The notes below the pieces were generated by a model. The model was given only the letters and a program-made list of their open reading frames with translations, was not told the origin of the DNA and did not search any database. A stretch of DNA of 64,000 nt from Burkholderiales bacterium (GTDB taxonomy: Bacteria > Pseudomonadota > Gammaproteobacteria > Burkholderiales > Burkholderiaceae_E), in the NCBI GenBank assembly GCA_029977705.1, contig JAPOKJ010000002.1:62001-126000 (forward strand), in the 5' to 3' direction. Below, piece after piece: positions 28,022-38,000 of this stretch. A program made the position numbers and the translations under genes. Numbering within the stretch: position 1 is the first letter of the stretch; every line of letters starts with the position of its first letter.

Positions 28022-28690
28022 ATGAGCCTCGACGTCCTGGAAGCCCACACCGGTGAGAACCCGGTGGCCACCCTGATCATCATGCACGGCCTGGGGGCCG
28101 ATGGTCAGGATTTCGTGCCCCTGGCCGAGCAGATGGACTTGTCCGCGATCGGGCCGGTCCGCTACCTGTTTCCCAATGCGCCACAGATCCCGGTGACCAT
28201 CAACGGCGGCTATGTGATGCCGGCCTGGTACGACATCCTGGGCACGCCCGGTGCCCGCATCGAGGACGAGGCCGGCCTGCGCCGCTCGCAGGCCTCGATC
28301 GAGGCCCTGATTGCCCGCGAGAAGGCGCGTGGCATGCCGGCCTCGCGCATCGTGGTGGGCGGCTTCTCGCAGGGCTGCGCAATGGCCTTGATGACCGGCC
28401 TGCGTCATCCGGAGCGGTTGGCCGGCATCATCGGCATGTCGGGCTATCTGCCCCTGGCCGCCAGGACCGCCGACGAGCGCCATCCGGCCAACCAGGACAC
28501 CCCGATCTTCCTGGCCCACGGCAGCCAGGATCCGATGGTGGTGCTGTCGCGGGCCACCGCCTCGCGCGACGCGCTGCTGGGTCTGGGCTATGCGGTCGAC
28601 TGGCACGAGTACCCGATGGAGCACACCCTGTGCCTGGACGAGGTGCGCGACCTGCAGGCCTGGCTGCTCGAGGTGCTCGCTGCGGGCTGA
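28022..28690 (+). CDS. Carboxylesterase (phospholipase/carboxylesterase family)
   Basis: This 222-residue alpha/beta hydrolase of the carboxylesterase 2 type has nucleophile Ser116 in GFSQG, Asp170 in GSQDPMV and His201 in EHTL, which completes the triad. The LHGxGADGxDFVPL-like N-terminus (IIMHGLGADGQDFVPLAE) is present. It should hydrolyse short acyl esters or lysophospholipids in the cytoplasm. The ATG at 28022 is preferred because AAGAG lies 6 bases upstream; an ATG at 28016 would leave no room for it. It is divergent from the helicase and convergent with a Bug receptor. Confidence 0.92.
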   Translation: MSLDVLEAHTGENPVATLIIMHGLGADGQDFVPLAEQMDLSAIGPVRYLFPNAPQIPVTINGGYVMPAWYDILGTPGARIEDEAGLRRSQASIEALIAREKARGMPASRIVVGGFSQGCAMALMTGLRHPERLAGIIGMSGYLPLAARTADERHPANQDTPIFLAHGSQDPMVVLSRATASRDALLGLGYAVDWHEYPMEHTLCLDEVRDLQAWLLEVLAAG

Positions 28691-28759
28691 GTCCGGCCGC
28701 CGGGCAGGCACGCCCCCCGCCAAACCCGCCTGATCACGCGGCCTGCCCAGGCCGGCTGA

Positions 28760-29761
28760 TCAGTCCGGCTTGATATTGGCCTCGCGCACCAGCTTTTCGT
28801 AGCGCAGCCGCTCCGAGCGCAACAGGGCGCCAAACTGCTCGCTGCTGGCCGGCAGCACCTCGCCGCCGACGGCCGTCATGCGCTCGCGCACTTCCGGGCT
28901 GGCCAGGGCCTTCTGCACCTCGGCATGCAGGCGCGCGATGATGGGCCGGGGCGTCGCCACCGGCGCCACGAAGCCATACCAGACCGAGGCCTCGAAGCCG
29001 GGGTAGCCGGACTCGGCAATGGTCGGCACGTCAGCAAAGATCGCGGTGCGTTGGGGACTGAGCACGGCCAGCACCTTGAGCCTGCCCGAGGCGACATGGG
29101 GCTTGACCTCGAGCGCATTGACCGCCACCAGCGGCACCTGGCCGCCGATGACATCGGTGATGGCCGGCGCGCCCCCCCGGTAGGGAATGTGCTGCAACTG
29201 GATGCCGGCGGCACGGGCGAACAGTTCCACGGCCATGTGCGGGGTCGAGCCATTGCCCGGACTGGCGAAGGCGATGCTGCCTGGTCTGGCCCGGGCGGCT
29301 TCGACCAGTGCAGTCACGCTGGCAAAGGGGCTGGCCGCAGGGGCCGCGATCACGACCGGTACGCGACCGACCAGGGCCACCGGTACCAGATCACGCTCGG
29401 CATCGAAGGGGGCTGGCTGGTACAGCGACATGTTGGCCGCCAGGGCATTGGCCGCCAGCATCAGGGTGTAGCCGTCGGGTGCGGCCTCGATGGTGGCCTT
29501 GACCGCAATATTGGTGCCCGCCCCCGGCTTGTTCTCGACCACGAAAGGCTGCCCGAGGGACCTGGACAGGCTTTGCCCGACGGCCCGCGCCACCACATCG
29601 ACCGCACCACCGGGTGCATAGCCCACGATCACCCGAACGGGCCGCGACGGCCAGGAGGACTGTGCCCGGGCGTGAGGTTGGGCGGCCAGGGCCAGGCCGG
29701 CGGCCAGCCCGCCCATGAGACGCAGGCGCTGGCGTCGTGACCGATCGACCGGAGCATTCAT
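28760..29761 (-). CDS. Bug family tripartite tricarboxylate transporter substrate-binding protein
   Basis: The 333-residue protein shows the Bug pattern: VRVIVGYAPGGAVDVVAR, VENKPGAGT, APDGYTLM, the HIPYRGGAPAITDVIGGQV region and PTIAESGYPGFEA. The N-terminus SRRQRLRLMGGLAAG followed by HARAQ looks like a twin-arginine or Sec signal. The ATG at 29761 has a very good ribosome binding site (AAAGGAG). The ligand cannot be read; this sub-family includes carboxylate and aromatic-acid receptors. It stands alone between an esterase and an MFS transporter gene, without TctA/TctB. Confidence 0.91.
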   Translation of the reverse strand: MNAPVDRSRRQRLRLMGGLAAGLALAAQPHARAQSSWPSRPVRVIVGYAPGGAVDVVARAVGQSLSRSLGQPFVVENKPGAGTNIAVKATIEAAPDGYTLMLAANALAANMSLYQPAPFDAERDLVPVALVGRVPVVIAAPAASPFASVTALVEAARARPGSIAFASPGNGSTPHMAVELFARAAGIQLQHIPYRGGAPAITDVIGGQVPLVAVNALEVKPHVASGRLKVLAVLSPQRTAIFADVPTIAESGYPGFEASVWYGFVAPVATPRPIIARLHAEVQKALASPEVRERMTAVGGEVLPASSEQFGALLRSERLRYEKLVREANIKPD

Positions 29762-29926
29762 CGCAGGACTCCTTTGGAGTGCAGGCTGCGGACGGCGCCG
29801 CAGCTGCGGGGAAGCGAAGGCCACCAGTATCCCATGAGGTACGGCAAGGCAAGGGGTGGGCGGGGCACGGCCGGGGGTGGTGGCGCCACGCTGGAAAGCC
29901 AGCCCGGTCAGTGCGCCCGTCGATGA

Positions 29927-29932
29927 CATAAT
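29927..29932 (+). promoter_or_regulatory. Candidate -10 element CATAAT
   Basis: CATAAT matches five of six bases of the -10 consensus and lies 28 bases before the ATG at 29961. The -35 region is poor. It may drive the MFS-phosphatase pair. Confidence 0.35.
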
Positions 29933-29960
29933 GCCCTTTCCCCCCGCCAGCGAACCCATC

Positions 29961-31133
29961 ATGAACACCCCTACCCGGCTCATGCTCAACGTCGGTCATG
30001 CGATCGACCACATGTTCCTGCTGATCTTTGCCACTGCGGTGACCAGCATCGCCAAGGACTTCGGCCTGGGACGCTGGGAAGATGTCATGCCCTTCTCGGT
30101 GGGCGCCTTCTTCATGTTCGGCATCGGCTCGCTGCCCTCGGGCAAGCTGGGCGATACCTGGGGGCGGCGCAAGATGATGGTGCTGTTCTTCTTCGGGATG
30201 GGCGCCTCGGCCATCATTGCCTCGCTGACCCAGAACGTCTGGCAGATGGCGGCCGCACTCACGCTGCTGGGCGCCTTTGCATCGATCTATCACCCGGTGG
30301 GCATTCCGATGCTGGTACAGAACGCCGAGAAGCCCGGCATCACCATCGGCATCAACGGGCTGGCCGGCAACCTGGGCATCGCGGTGGCCGCGCTGATCAC
30401 CGGCTTTTTCGTCAAGTATGCCGGCTGGCGTGCCGCCTTCATGGTCCCTGGCCTGATCAGTATCGTGATCGGCCTGCTGTTCATGAAGCTGGCCCCCGAG
30501 GAACATGCGGCGCCCTCCCGCAAGAAGCCGACCACCGCGGCGCTCGATCGCCAGACCATGGTCCGCATCGTGGCGGTGATGACGCTGACCGCCGTGACCT
30601 CGAGCCTGGTCTTCAACTTCACCACCAATGGCAATGCCGAGCTGATGCGCGAACGCTTCAAGGGCGTGGTCGAAGACCCCGCCATGCTCGGCGTGCTGCT
30701 GGCCGCCGTGTATGTCGTGGCCTCGTTCGCGCAGATCGTGGTGGGCACCCTGCTCGATCGCTATCCGCTCAAGCGTGTCTACCTGCTGGTGGCGGTGATC
30801 CAGACGCCCCTGTTTTTCCTGGCCGCCCAGGCCCAGGGCTGGTCCCTGTTCCTGCTGCAGATCCTGTTCATGGTGTCGGTGTTCGGCGCCATTCCCTTCA
30901 CCGATGCCCTGATCGTCCGTTATGTCGACAACAGCATGCGCTCGCGGGTGACGGGCGTGCGGCTGGCGATCTCCTTCGGCATCAGCTCACTGGCGGTGTA
31001 CCTGCTCGGGCCAGTGGTCAAGGCCCAGGGCTTCGAGACCCTGCTGTACGTGATGGCGGTGATCGGCCTGGTCACGCTCACCCTGGTCAATCTGCTGCCG
31101 GCAGACACCAACCGGCTGCCCGAGAAGGCCTGA
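29961..31133 (+). CDS. MFS transporter
   Basis: The 390-residue integral membrane protein has about twelve hydrophobic segments. It carries the MFS loop motif GKLGDTWGRRKMM between helices 2 and 3 and a second basic loop (LLDRYPLKRVY). It probably exports or imports a small organic compound across the inner membrane. The ATG at 29961 opens directly into helix 1; an earlier ATG at 29931 overlaps the -10-like box and is rejected. The stop and the start of the next gene overlap by one base (TGATG), so transporter and phosphatase are translated as a pair. Confidence 0.88.
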   Translation: MNTPTRLMLNVGHAIDHMFLLIFATAVTSIAKDFGLGRWEDVMPFSVGAFFMFGIGSLPSGKLGDTWGRRKMMVLFFFGMGASAIIASLTQNVWQMAAALTLLGAFASIYHPVGIPMLVQNAEKPGITIGINGLAGNLGIAVAALITGFFVKYAGWRAAFMVPGLISIVIGLLFMKLAPEEHAAPSRKKPTTAALDRQTMVRIVAVMTLTAVTSSLVFNFTTNGNAELMRERFKGVVEDPAMLGVLLAAVYVVASFAQIVVGTLLDRYPLKRVYLLVAVIQTPLFFLAAQAQGWSLFLLQILFMVSVFGAIPFTDALIVRYVDNSMRSRVTGVRLAISFGISSLAVYLLGPVVKAQGFETLLYVMAVIGLVTLTLVNLLPADTNRLPEKA

Positions 31134-31828
31134 TGGGCACGCTGTACCTGATCCGGCATGGCCAGGCCTCGATCGGGGCGCAAAACTATGACGCGCTGTC
31201 GGACCTGGGTCGCGAACAGGCTGAACGCATCGGCCAGTGGCTGGCCCGCTGCGGCGTGCACCTGGACCACGCCGTGGCCGGCTCCCTGGTGCGCCAGCAG
31301 GACACTGCACAGCGCGCCCTGCAGGCCTGGTCGCAGGCCACCGGCAAGCCCGCTCCCGACCTGATGACCGATCCCGGGTTCAACGAGTACGACCATCACG
31401 ACATCATCGACCGGCAGGCGGCCCTGACCGGCCATCCCGGACGATTGATGGCCGGAGTCTCACGCAATGAGTTCGAGAAATGGTTCCAGTCGGCGGTGCG
31501 GCGCTGGGCCAGTGCAGAACACGACGCCGATTACGGCGAACCGATCGGCGCCTTCCACGCGCGGGTCACACAGGCGGTGCAACGCCTGCAGCAGCGTCCC
31601 GCCAAGGGGGAGACCGTGGCCGTGTTCAGCTCGGGAGGGTCGATCGCGATGATCAGCGGCCACGCCCTGGGTCTGCCTCTGCAAAGCGCCATCCGCCTGA
31701 ACTTCCTGATCGCCAATGGTTCGATCAGCCGCTTCGTGTACGACCGCGAGCGCTTCACGCTGTCCTACCTGAACAGTCACGGCCACTTCGAGGGCTTCGA
31801 CGAGGGGCGACTGGTGACCTTCCGCTGA
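31133..31828 (+). CDS. Histidine phosphatase family protein with altered active site
   Basis: The 231-residue protein has the phosphoglycerate-mutase-like RHG motif at residues 8-10 (IRHGQAS), with His9 as the expected phospho-acceptor. The usual second catalytic histidine, in a VSHGG motif, is replaced: the matching stretch reads VFSSGGS, with Ser167 in its place. The remaining fold landmarks (SDLGREQA, SLVRQQDTA) are kept. It may be a low-activity phosphatase or a binding protein; a similar SGG variant is, to my knowledge, common in proteobacterial relatives. It is translationally coupled to the MFS transporter before it. Confidence 0.85.
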   Translation: MGTLYLIRHGQASIGAQNYDALSDLGREQAERIGQWLARCGVHLDHAVAGSLVRQQDTAQRALQAWSQATGKPAPDLMTDPGFNEYDHHDIIDRQAALTGHPGRLMAGVSRNEFEKWFQSAVRRWASAEHDADYGEPIGAFHARVTQAVQRLQQRPAKGETVAVFSSGGSIAMISGHALGLPLQSAIRLNFLIANGSISRFVYDRERFTLSYLNSHGHFEGFDEGRLVTFR

Positions 31829-31840
31829 GGGTCCGGCGCA

Positions 31841-31869
31841 GCGGCACCTGATCACTCATCAGGCCGCCG
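31841..31869. terminator. Hairpin between convergent genes, possible bidirectional terminator
   Basis: The core is CCTGAT, loop CACTC, ATCAGG (31847-31863), flanked by GC-rich partly complementary arms. It lies between the phosphatase and aminotransferase stops. No T-run follows on either strand. Confidence 0.4.
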
Positions 31870-31891
31870 GCGCGAGCACCGGCAAGGACCC

Positions 31892-33244
31892 TCAGGCCAG
31901 GTTCTGCAAGACCTTGCGCAGCGTGCTGATGATGCGGTCGACGTGGGCCGGCTCGATGATCAGCGGCGGCGACAGGGCAATGATGTCCCCGGTCACACGC
32001 AGCAACATGCCCTGCTCGAAGCAGGCCACCATGGCCTCATAGCCCCTTGCGCCCGGTGCACCCGGACGCGGCGTCAGCTCGATGGCACCGATCAGGCCGA
32101 TGTTGCGGATGTCGATCACATGCGGCAAGCCCTTGAGCGAATGCACCGCATCGGCCCAGGCCGACTCGAGACCGGCCACCCGGGTGAGCAGGCCTTCCTT
32201 CTCATAAATGTCGAGCGTGGCCAGGCCCGCCGCGCTGGCCACGGGATGGCCGGAATAGGTGTAGCCGTGATACAGCTCGATCGCGCCGGGGGGCGCCTGC
32301 ATCAGGGCATCGTGGATGAACTGCTTGCAGAACACCGCCCCCAACGGCACGGTGGCGTTGGTGATGCCCTTGGCCACGGTGAACAGGTCGGGCTGGACGC
32401 CGAAATACTGGCTGGCAAAGGGCGTGCCCAGCCGGCCGAAACCGGTGATGACCTCGTCAAAGATGAGCAGGATGCCGTGCTTGCTGCACAGGGTACGCAG
32501 TTTGTCCAGATAGCCTTTGGGAGGCACCAGCACGCCGGTCGAGCCCGACACCGGCTCGACGATCACCGCCGCGATGGTCTCGGCGCCATGCAAGGCCACC
32601 ATGCGTTCGACATCCTCGGCCAGGTGCTCGCCCCAGGCCGGCTGGCCGCGCGAATAGGCATTGTGCTCGAGGCTGTGGGTATGGCTGATGTGGTCCACGC
32701 CCGGCACCAGATTGGCCGAGAAGGTCTTGCGGTTGCCGACGATGCCGCCAACCGAGATGCCGCCAAAGCCCACGCCATGGTAGCCGCGCTCACGGCCGAT
32801 CAGGCGGGTGCGGGTGCCCTCGCCGCGGGCGCGGTGATAGGCCAGCGCGATCTTGAGCGCGCTGTCGACCGCCTCGGAACCGGAGTTGGCAAAGAAGACC
32901 TTGTCATAGCCGGGCGCCAGCGCAGTCAGGCGGCTGGCAAATTCGAAGCCGACCGGATGGCCGAACTGGAAGGCAGGCGCAAAGTCGAGTTCGCGCACCT
33001 GGCGGCCGACCGCCTCGGCGATTTCCTCGCGACCATGGCCGGCATTGACGCACCACAGGCCGGCGCAGCTGTCGAGAATCTCGCGGCCGTCGGCCGAGGT
33101 GTAGAACATGCCCTTGGCACGGGTCAGCAGGCGCGGATTGGCCTTGAACTGGCGGTTGGCGGTAAAAGGCATCCACCAGCTGTCCAGGCTCAGGTTCTGG
33201 GCGGCATTGATGGCCTTGAGTTGCTCGCGGTCGGGGGCGTTCAT
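31892..33244 (-). CDS. Class III aminotransferase, likely beta-alanine--pyruvate transaminase
   Basis: The 450-residue PLP enzyme shows the omega-amino acid:pyruvate transaminase pattern: MPFTANRQFKANPR near the N-terminus, FFANSGSEAVDSALK, the FDEVITGFGRLG aspartate region and the Schiff-base lysine Lys292 in TVAKGITNA. It transfers amino groups from beta-alanine or other omega-amines to pyruvate in the cytoplasm. The ATG at 33244 has AGGAG upstream and starts the conserved sequence. Related 4-aminobutyrate transaminases are less likely because of the N-terminal pattern. The gene is divergent from the RND efflux operon. Confidence 0.9.
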   Translation of the reverse strand: MNAPDREQLKAINAAQNLSLDSWWMPFTANRQFKANPRLLTRAKGMFYTSADGREILDSCAGLWCVNAGHGREEIAEAVGRQVRELDFAPAFQFGHPVGFEFASRLTALAPGYDKVFFANSGSEAVDSALKIALAYHRARGEGTRTRLIGRERGYHGVGFGGISVGGIVGNRKTFSANLVPGVDHISHTHSLEHNAYSRGQPAWGEHLAEDVERMVALHGAETIAAVIVEPVSGSTGVLVPPKGYLDKLRTLCSKHGILLIFDEVITGFGRLGTPFASQYFGVQPDLFTVAKGITNATVPLGAVFCKQFIHDALMQAPPGAIELYHGYTYSGHPVASAAGLATLDIYEKEGLLTRVAGLESAWADAVHSLKGLPHVIDIRNIGLIGAIELTPRPGAPGARGYEAMVACFEQGMLLRVTGDIIALSPPLIIEPAHVDRIISTLRKVLQNLA

Positions 33245-33479
33245 GGGGGCTCCTGCGGGGGACGGATTCGGGCCGGGAGATTGGCAGGACAGGTCTGCCA
33301 ACCGGAAAAGGTTACCGGCGAGGGGCCAGTGTAAGCCAGAACCGGCGAGCCTGCGAGGAGCGGTCGCAGGGGCGCAGGGCTGCCCGACACCCCCGCGCGC
33401 GGGTCCGCACCGGGTGCAGCAGAGCCGGCAAAGCGCGGGAAAACCCTTGGCGCTGCAGTTCCGGGAGCATCGTTCACCC

Positions 33480-33508
33480 TGTCCAAGTGCGGCCCGTGCT
33501 AATAGAAT
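33480..33508 (+). promoter_or_regulatory. Candidate promoter for the RND efflux operon
   Basis: TAGAAT at 33503-33508 is a good -10 element. A weak -35 (TGTCCA at 33480-33485) lies at 17-base spacing. The start codon is 30 bases downstream. No regulator gene or obvious operator lies beside it. Confidence 0.45.
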
Positions 33509-33538
33509 GCGCTGCGCACCGAACATTCATCAAGAGCA

Positions 33539-35041
33539 ATGAAAACATCCCGTCCCGCCAAAAGCACCCTCTGCCTGAGCCTGGTCGCCCTGCTGGGCGT
33601 CCCGGTCGCCACCGACCTGGGCCTGTCGGCAGCCATGGCGGCGCCTCCGGCGGCAGCCGAGGGCAAGGCGGCCGATGCCAAGCCCGCCGAGGGCAAGGCC
33701 GGAGAGGCGAAGGCTCCGGAGGGCAAGGCAGCAGAGCCGAAAGCCGCTGGCGGCGCACCGGCCGACGGCAAGGGCCCTGCGGCCGGCCCGGCACCCGGCG
33801 GCCCGCCGGTCTCGATCACCTCGGTGCGCGCCCAGCAGCGCGACCTGCCGATCTACCTTCAGGCGCCAGGCACCGTGACGCCGGTCTCGACGGTCGACAT
33901 CCGCGCCCAGGTCACCAGCGTGGTGACCCAGGTGCATGTCAAGGAAGGCCAGTTCGTGCGCAAGGGCGACCTGCTTTACACCCTCGATACACGTGCCGAC
34001 GAAGCCAACGTGGCCAAGGCGCGCGCCCAACTGGCCCGCGACGAAGCCTCGCTGGCCGATGCCCAGCGCCAATTGGCGCGCAGCCGCCAACTCGTCGAGC
34101 GCAACTTTGTGTCGCAGGGGGCGGTAGAGACGGCCCAGGCCCAGGTCGACGCCCAGACCGCCCTGGTCGCCTCCGACAAGGCCGCCATCGATGCCGCCCT
34201 GGTCCCCCTGTCCTATGGTCGTGTCATTGCGCCGGGCAATGGCCGCATCGGCGTGCTCAATGTCTTTGCCGGCAGCGCCGTGCAGGCCAACCTGACCTCG
34301 ATGACCACGCTCACCCAGCTCGATCCGATTACCGTTGCCTTCAACCTGCCGCAGCGTTATCTGGCCAGCGTGCTTGGCCTGCTCAAGAAGGGCAATGCCA
34401 CAGTGAAGGTGGTCAATCCTGAGAAAAACCTGGCCCTCACCGGTCGCCTCAGCTTCGTCGACACCAATGTCGACAGCAACTCGGGCACGGTCAAGGCCAA
34501 GGCCACCTTCGACAACAAGAACACCGCGCTGTGGCCAGGCGCCTTCCTCAATGTAAGCGTCCAGATCGACACCTTGAAGGAGGCGATCGTGATCCCCCAG
34601 TCCTGCATCATCCAGACGGTGCGGGGCTCGATCGTGTATGTGATCGACAAGGACAACAAGGCCGCCATCCGGCCGGTCAAGATCGTCGAGAGCCAGGGCG
34701 AGGAGGCTGCTGTCAGCGGCCTGCGTCCCGGTGAGCGGATCGCCCAGGAAGGGCGTCAGAACCTCAGACCCGGTTCCACTGCCATCGAGCGACCCCGTGA
34801 TCCGGCACGGGCCGGTGGCAAGGGTGGCGACCGTGCCGGCAAGGGCCCCGACAAGGCAGGTGGCCCGGCCGAGTCAGGCAAGGGGCCTGACAAGGCAGGC
34901 GTCGCAGGCGATGGCGGCAAGTCCGCCGACAAGGCCAGCGCGAAGGGTGAAGGAAAGTCGGAGGCCAAGGGCGATGCCAAGAGCCCGGACAAGACCGGCG
35001 GCAAGACCGGCAATCCTGCCACGGAGAAACCCAAGTCATGA
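33539..35041 (+). CDS. RND efflux periplasmic adaptor (membrane fusion protein)
   Basis: The 500-residue HlyD/AcrA-type adaptor has a signal region (residues 1-34), a biotinyl-lipoyl half motif around VDIRAQVTSVVTQVHVKEGQFV, an alpha-helical hairpin (about 150-205) and beta-barrel pieces (GRLSFVDTNVDSNSGTV). The ends are unusual. The N-terminus carries about 55 residues of Lys/Glu/Ala-rich repeats (EGKA recurring four times). The C-terminus carries about 75 residues of Gly/Lys/Asp repeats (KGPDKAG twice). The gene overlaps the transporter gene by 4 bases (ATGA). Substrates are unknown. No outer-membrane factor gene is in the window. Confidence 0.9.
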   Translation: MKTSRPAKSTLCLSLVALLGVPVATDLGLSAAMAAPPAAAEGKAADAKPAEGKAGEAKAPEGKAAEPKAAGGAPADGKGPAAGPAPGGPPVSITSVRAQQRDLPIYLQAPGTVTPVSTVDIRAQVTSVVTQVHVKEGQFVRKGDLLYTLDTRADEANVAKARAQLARDEASLADAQRQLARSRQLVERNFVSQGAVETAQAQVDAQTALVASDKAAIDAALVPLSYGRVIAPGNGRIGVLNVFAGSAVQANLTSMTTLTQLDPITVAFNLPQRYLASVLGLLKKGNATVKVVNPEKNLALTGRLSFVDTNVDSNSGTVKAKATFDNKNTALWPGAFLNVSVQIDTLKEAIVIPQSCIIQTVRGSIVYVIDKDNKAAIRPVKIVESQGEEAAVSGLRPGERIAQEGRQNLRPGSTAIERPRDPARAGGKGGDRAGKGPDKAGGPAESGKGPDKAGVAGDGGKSADKASAKGEGKSEAKGDAKSPDKTGGKTGNPATEKPKS

Positions 35042-38000
35042 ACCTTTCTGAACTGTTCATCCGCCGTCCTGTGATGACGGTGCTGCTCAACCTGGCACTG
35101 ATCGTGGCCGGGGTGCTGGCCTATCGCCACATTCCGGTCTCGGCCCTGCCCTCCTACGACACGCCGGTGATCAGCGTCACCGGCACCCTGGCCGGCGCCA
35201 ATCCCGAGACCATGGCGGTGTCGGTGGCCCTGCCGCTTGAAAAACAGTTCCAGACGATTCCGGGCCTGAACGTCATCAGCTCGACCAGCACCCTGGGCAG
35301 CACACAGCTGACCCTCGAATTTGCCGAGGGCCGCAACATCGATGCCGCGGCGGTGGACGTCCAGGCTGCCCTGCTGCGCGCCCAGCGCACCCTGCCGGTG
35401 GACATGATCATTCCGCCCTCGTATCGCAAGGTCAACCCGGCCGATGCGCCGGTGCTGCTGATCGCGCTGACCTCGCCCTCGCTGCCGATGTCGGAGCTGC
35501 AGGGCTTTGCCGAGCACATCATCTCGCCTACCCTGTCGACCATTACCGGTGTGGCCCAGGTGAACATTTTTGGTGCCAAGCGCTTCGCGGTGCGGGTGCG
35601 GGTGCAACCCGAGGCCCTGGCGGCACGCAACATCGGCCTGGACGAATTGTCGGCCGCCCTGAAGGCCGCCAACGTCAACACGCCGGTGGGCACCCTCGAT
35701 GGCCCGCAGCAGACCCTGACGCTGCAAGCCAACAAGCAGTTGTCGACGGCGGCAGAGTTTGCCGAACTGATTGTCGCCAACCGCGGTGGCAACCCGGTCC
35801 GGCTGAAGGACATCGCCCTGGTCGAGGACAGTGTCGAGACCATCAAGAGCTGGGCCAACCTCAATGGCGAACCCTCGATCACCCTGGCCGTGCTGCGCCA
35901 GCCGGGCGCCAACACCGTACGTGTGGTCGACGCCGTCAAGGCGGTGCTGCCGGATCTGGCTGCGCAATTGCCGCAATCGGTCTCGATGACGCCGGTCAAT
36001 GATCGCTCGCTGTCGGTGCGTGAAGCCTTGCACGATGTCAACCTGACCCTGATCGGCACCATCATCCTGGTGGTGCTGGTGATCTTCCTGTTCCTGCGCC
36101 GCTTCGTCGCCACCCTGATCCCGACGATGTCGCTGCCCGTGTCCCTGGTCGGCGCGGTCGCGCTGCTTTGGGGTTTCGGCTACAGCCTGGACAACATCTC
36201 GCTGCTCGGCCTGACCCTGGCCGTCGGCCTGGTCGTGGATGACGCGATCGTGATGCTCGAGAACATCATGCGCCACGTCGAAGAGGGCATGAACCCCTTC
36301 CAGGCAGCACTGAAGGGCTCGCGCGAGGTGGGCTTCACCATCCTGTCGATCTCCTCATCGCTGATCGCGGTCTTCATTCCGATCTTCTTCATGCCTGGCG
36401 TGATCGGCCTGCTGTTCCACGAATTTGCGGTGGTGGTCGGCCTGTCGATCATCGTGTCGGCCTTCGTGTCGCTGACCCTGGTGCCGATGCTGGCCGGACG
36501 CCTGCTCAAGGATGAAGCCCACATGCGCAAGCCCGGCTTCATCGTGCGCCTGTTCGAATGGGGGTTCAACAAGACCCTGGCCGGCTACACCTGGATGCTC
36601 GATCTGGCGCTGCGCTGGCGCAAGATGGTGCTGCTGCTGGCGCTGGGCACCTTCGCGCTGACCGCCTGGCTGTTCATCACCATTCCCAAGGGCTTCTTTC
36701 CCGAGGAAGACATCGGCCAGATCACCGTCTCGACCGAGGCGGCCGAGGATGCCTCCTTCCAGGAGATGGTGCGCCTGCAGGACCGCGTTGCCGCGGTGTT
36801 CCGCGCCGATCCGGCCGTCGCGGCAGTCAGTTCCTTCAATGGCGGCATCGGCTCGCAGAACGTAGGCCGCATGTTCGTGACCCTCAAGCCGCGCGACCAG
36901 CGCCCGCCGATGAAGCAGGTGGTGGAAGGTCTGCGCCGCAAGCTGCGTGAGGTCTCGGGCATCAATGTCTTCATGCGTCCGATCCAGAACCTGCAGCTGG
37001 GCGGCCGCCAGTCCAAGGCCCAGTTCCAGTACATCCTGCAAAGCGTCAAGGCCGACGAGATCAACGAATGGGCCCTGCGGCTCCAGGAGCGGCTGCGCAA
37101 CAACCCGATGTTCCGCGATGTCACCAGCGATGCGCAGTTGCGTGGCCTGCAGGCCCAGCTCAAGATCGACCGCGACCGCGCCAATACCCTGGGCGTGTCG
37201 ATCGATGCGATCCGCAGCGCCCTGTACAGCGCTTTTGGTGAACGGCAGGTCTCGACCATCTATTTGCCGGTGGACAGCTACTGGGTGATCATGGAAGTCG
37301 CGCCCGATGCCAAGAAGGACGAGACGGCCCTGTCCAGCATCTATGTCCGCTCCAGCAACGGCAATCTGGTGCCGCTGTCCGCCTTCACGACGGTGGAGCG
37401 TGGCGTGGGCCCCACCGCGATCAACCATGTGGGGCAATTGCAGGCGGTCACGATCTCGTTCAACCTGGCACCGGGCACGGCGCTGGGTGATGCCACCAAC
37501 AAAATCGAGCAGGAGCGTGCATCCCTGAACATGCCTTCCTCGATCATCACCCGTTACGGGGGCGATGCAGCCGTGTTCAAGAACTCGCAAGGCAGCCAGG
37601 CCATCCTGATCATTGCCGCCTTGCTGGTGATCTATGTGCTGCTCGGGGTGCTGTACGAGAGCTACATCCACCCGATCACCATCCTGGCCGGTCTACCCTC
37701 GGCCGCCGTGGGCGCCCTGCTCACCCTGATGATGTTCGGGCAGGACCTGACCATCATTGCCACCATCGGCATCCTGCTGCTGATCGGCATTGTCAAGAAG
37801 AACGCGATCATGATGATCGACTTTGCGCTCGATGCGCAGCGCCATCACGGCCGAACGCCCTTCGAGGCGATCCGTGAGGCCTGCATCCTGCGCTTCCGGC
37901 CGATCATGATGACGACGCTGGCGGCCCTGATGGGCGCCCTGCCGATCGCGCTGGGCATTGGTGCCGGTGCCGAACTGCGTCAGCCCCTGGGCCTGGCGGT

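Noticed and set aside
34756-36276. 506-codon minus-strand frame opposite the RND transporter
   Set aside because: Low-complexity His/Gln/Arg text and full overlap with a well-supported gene.
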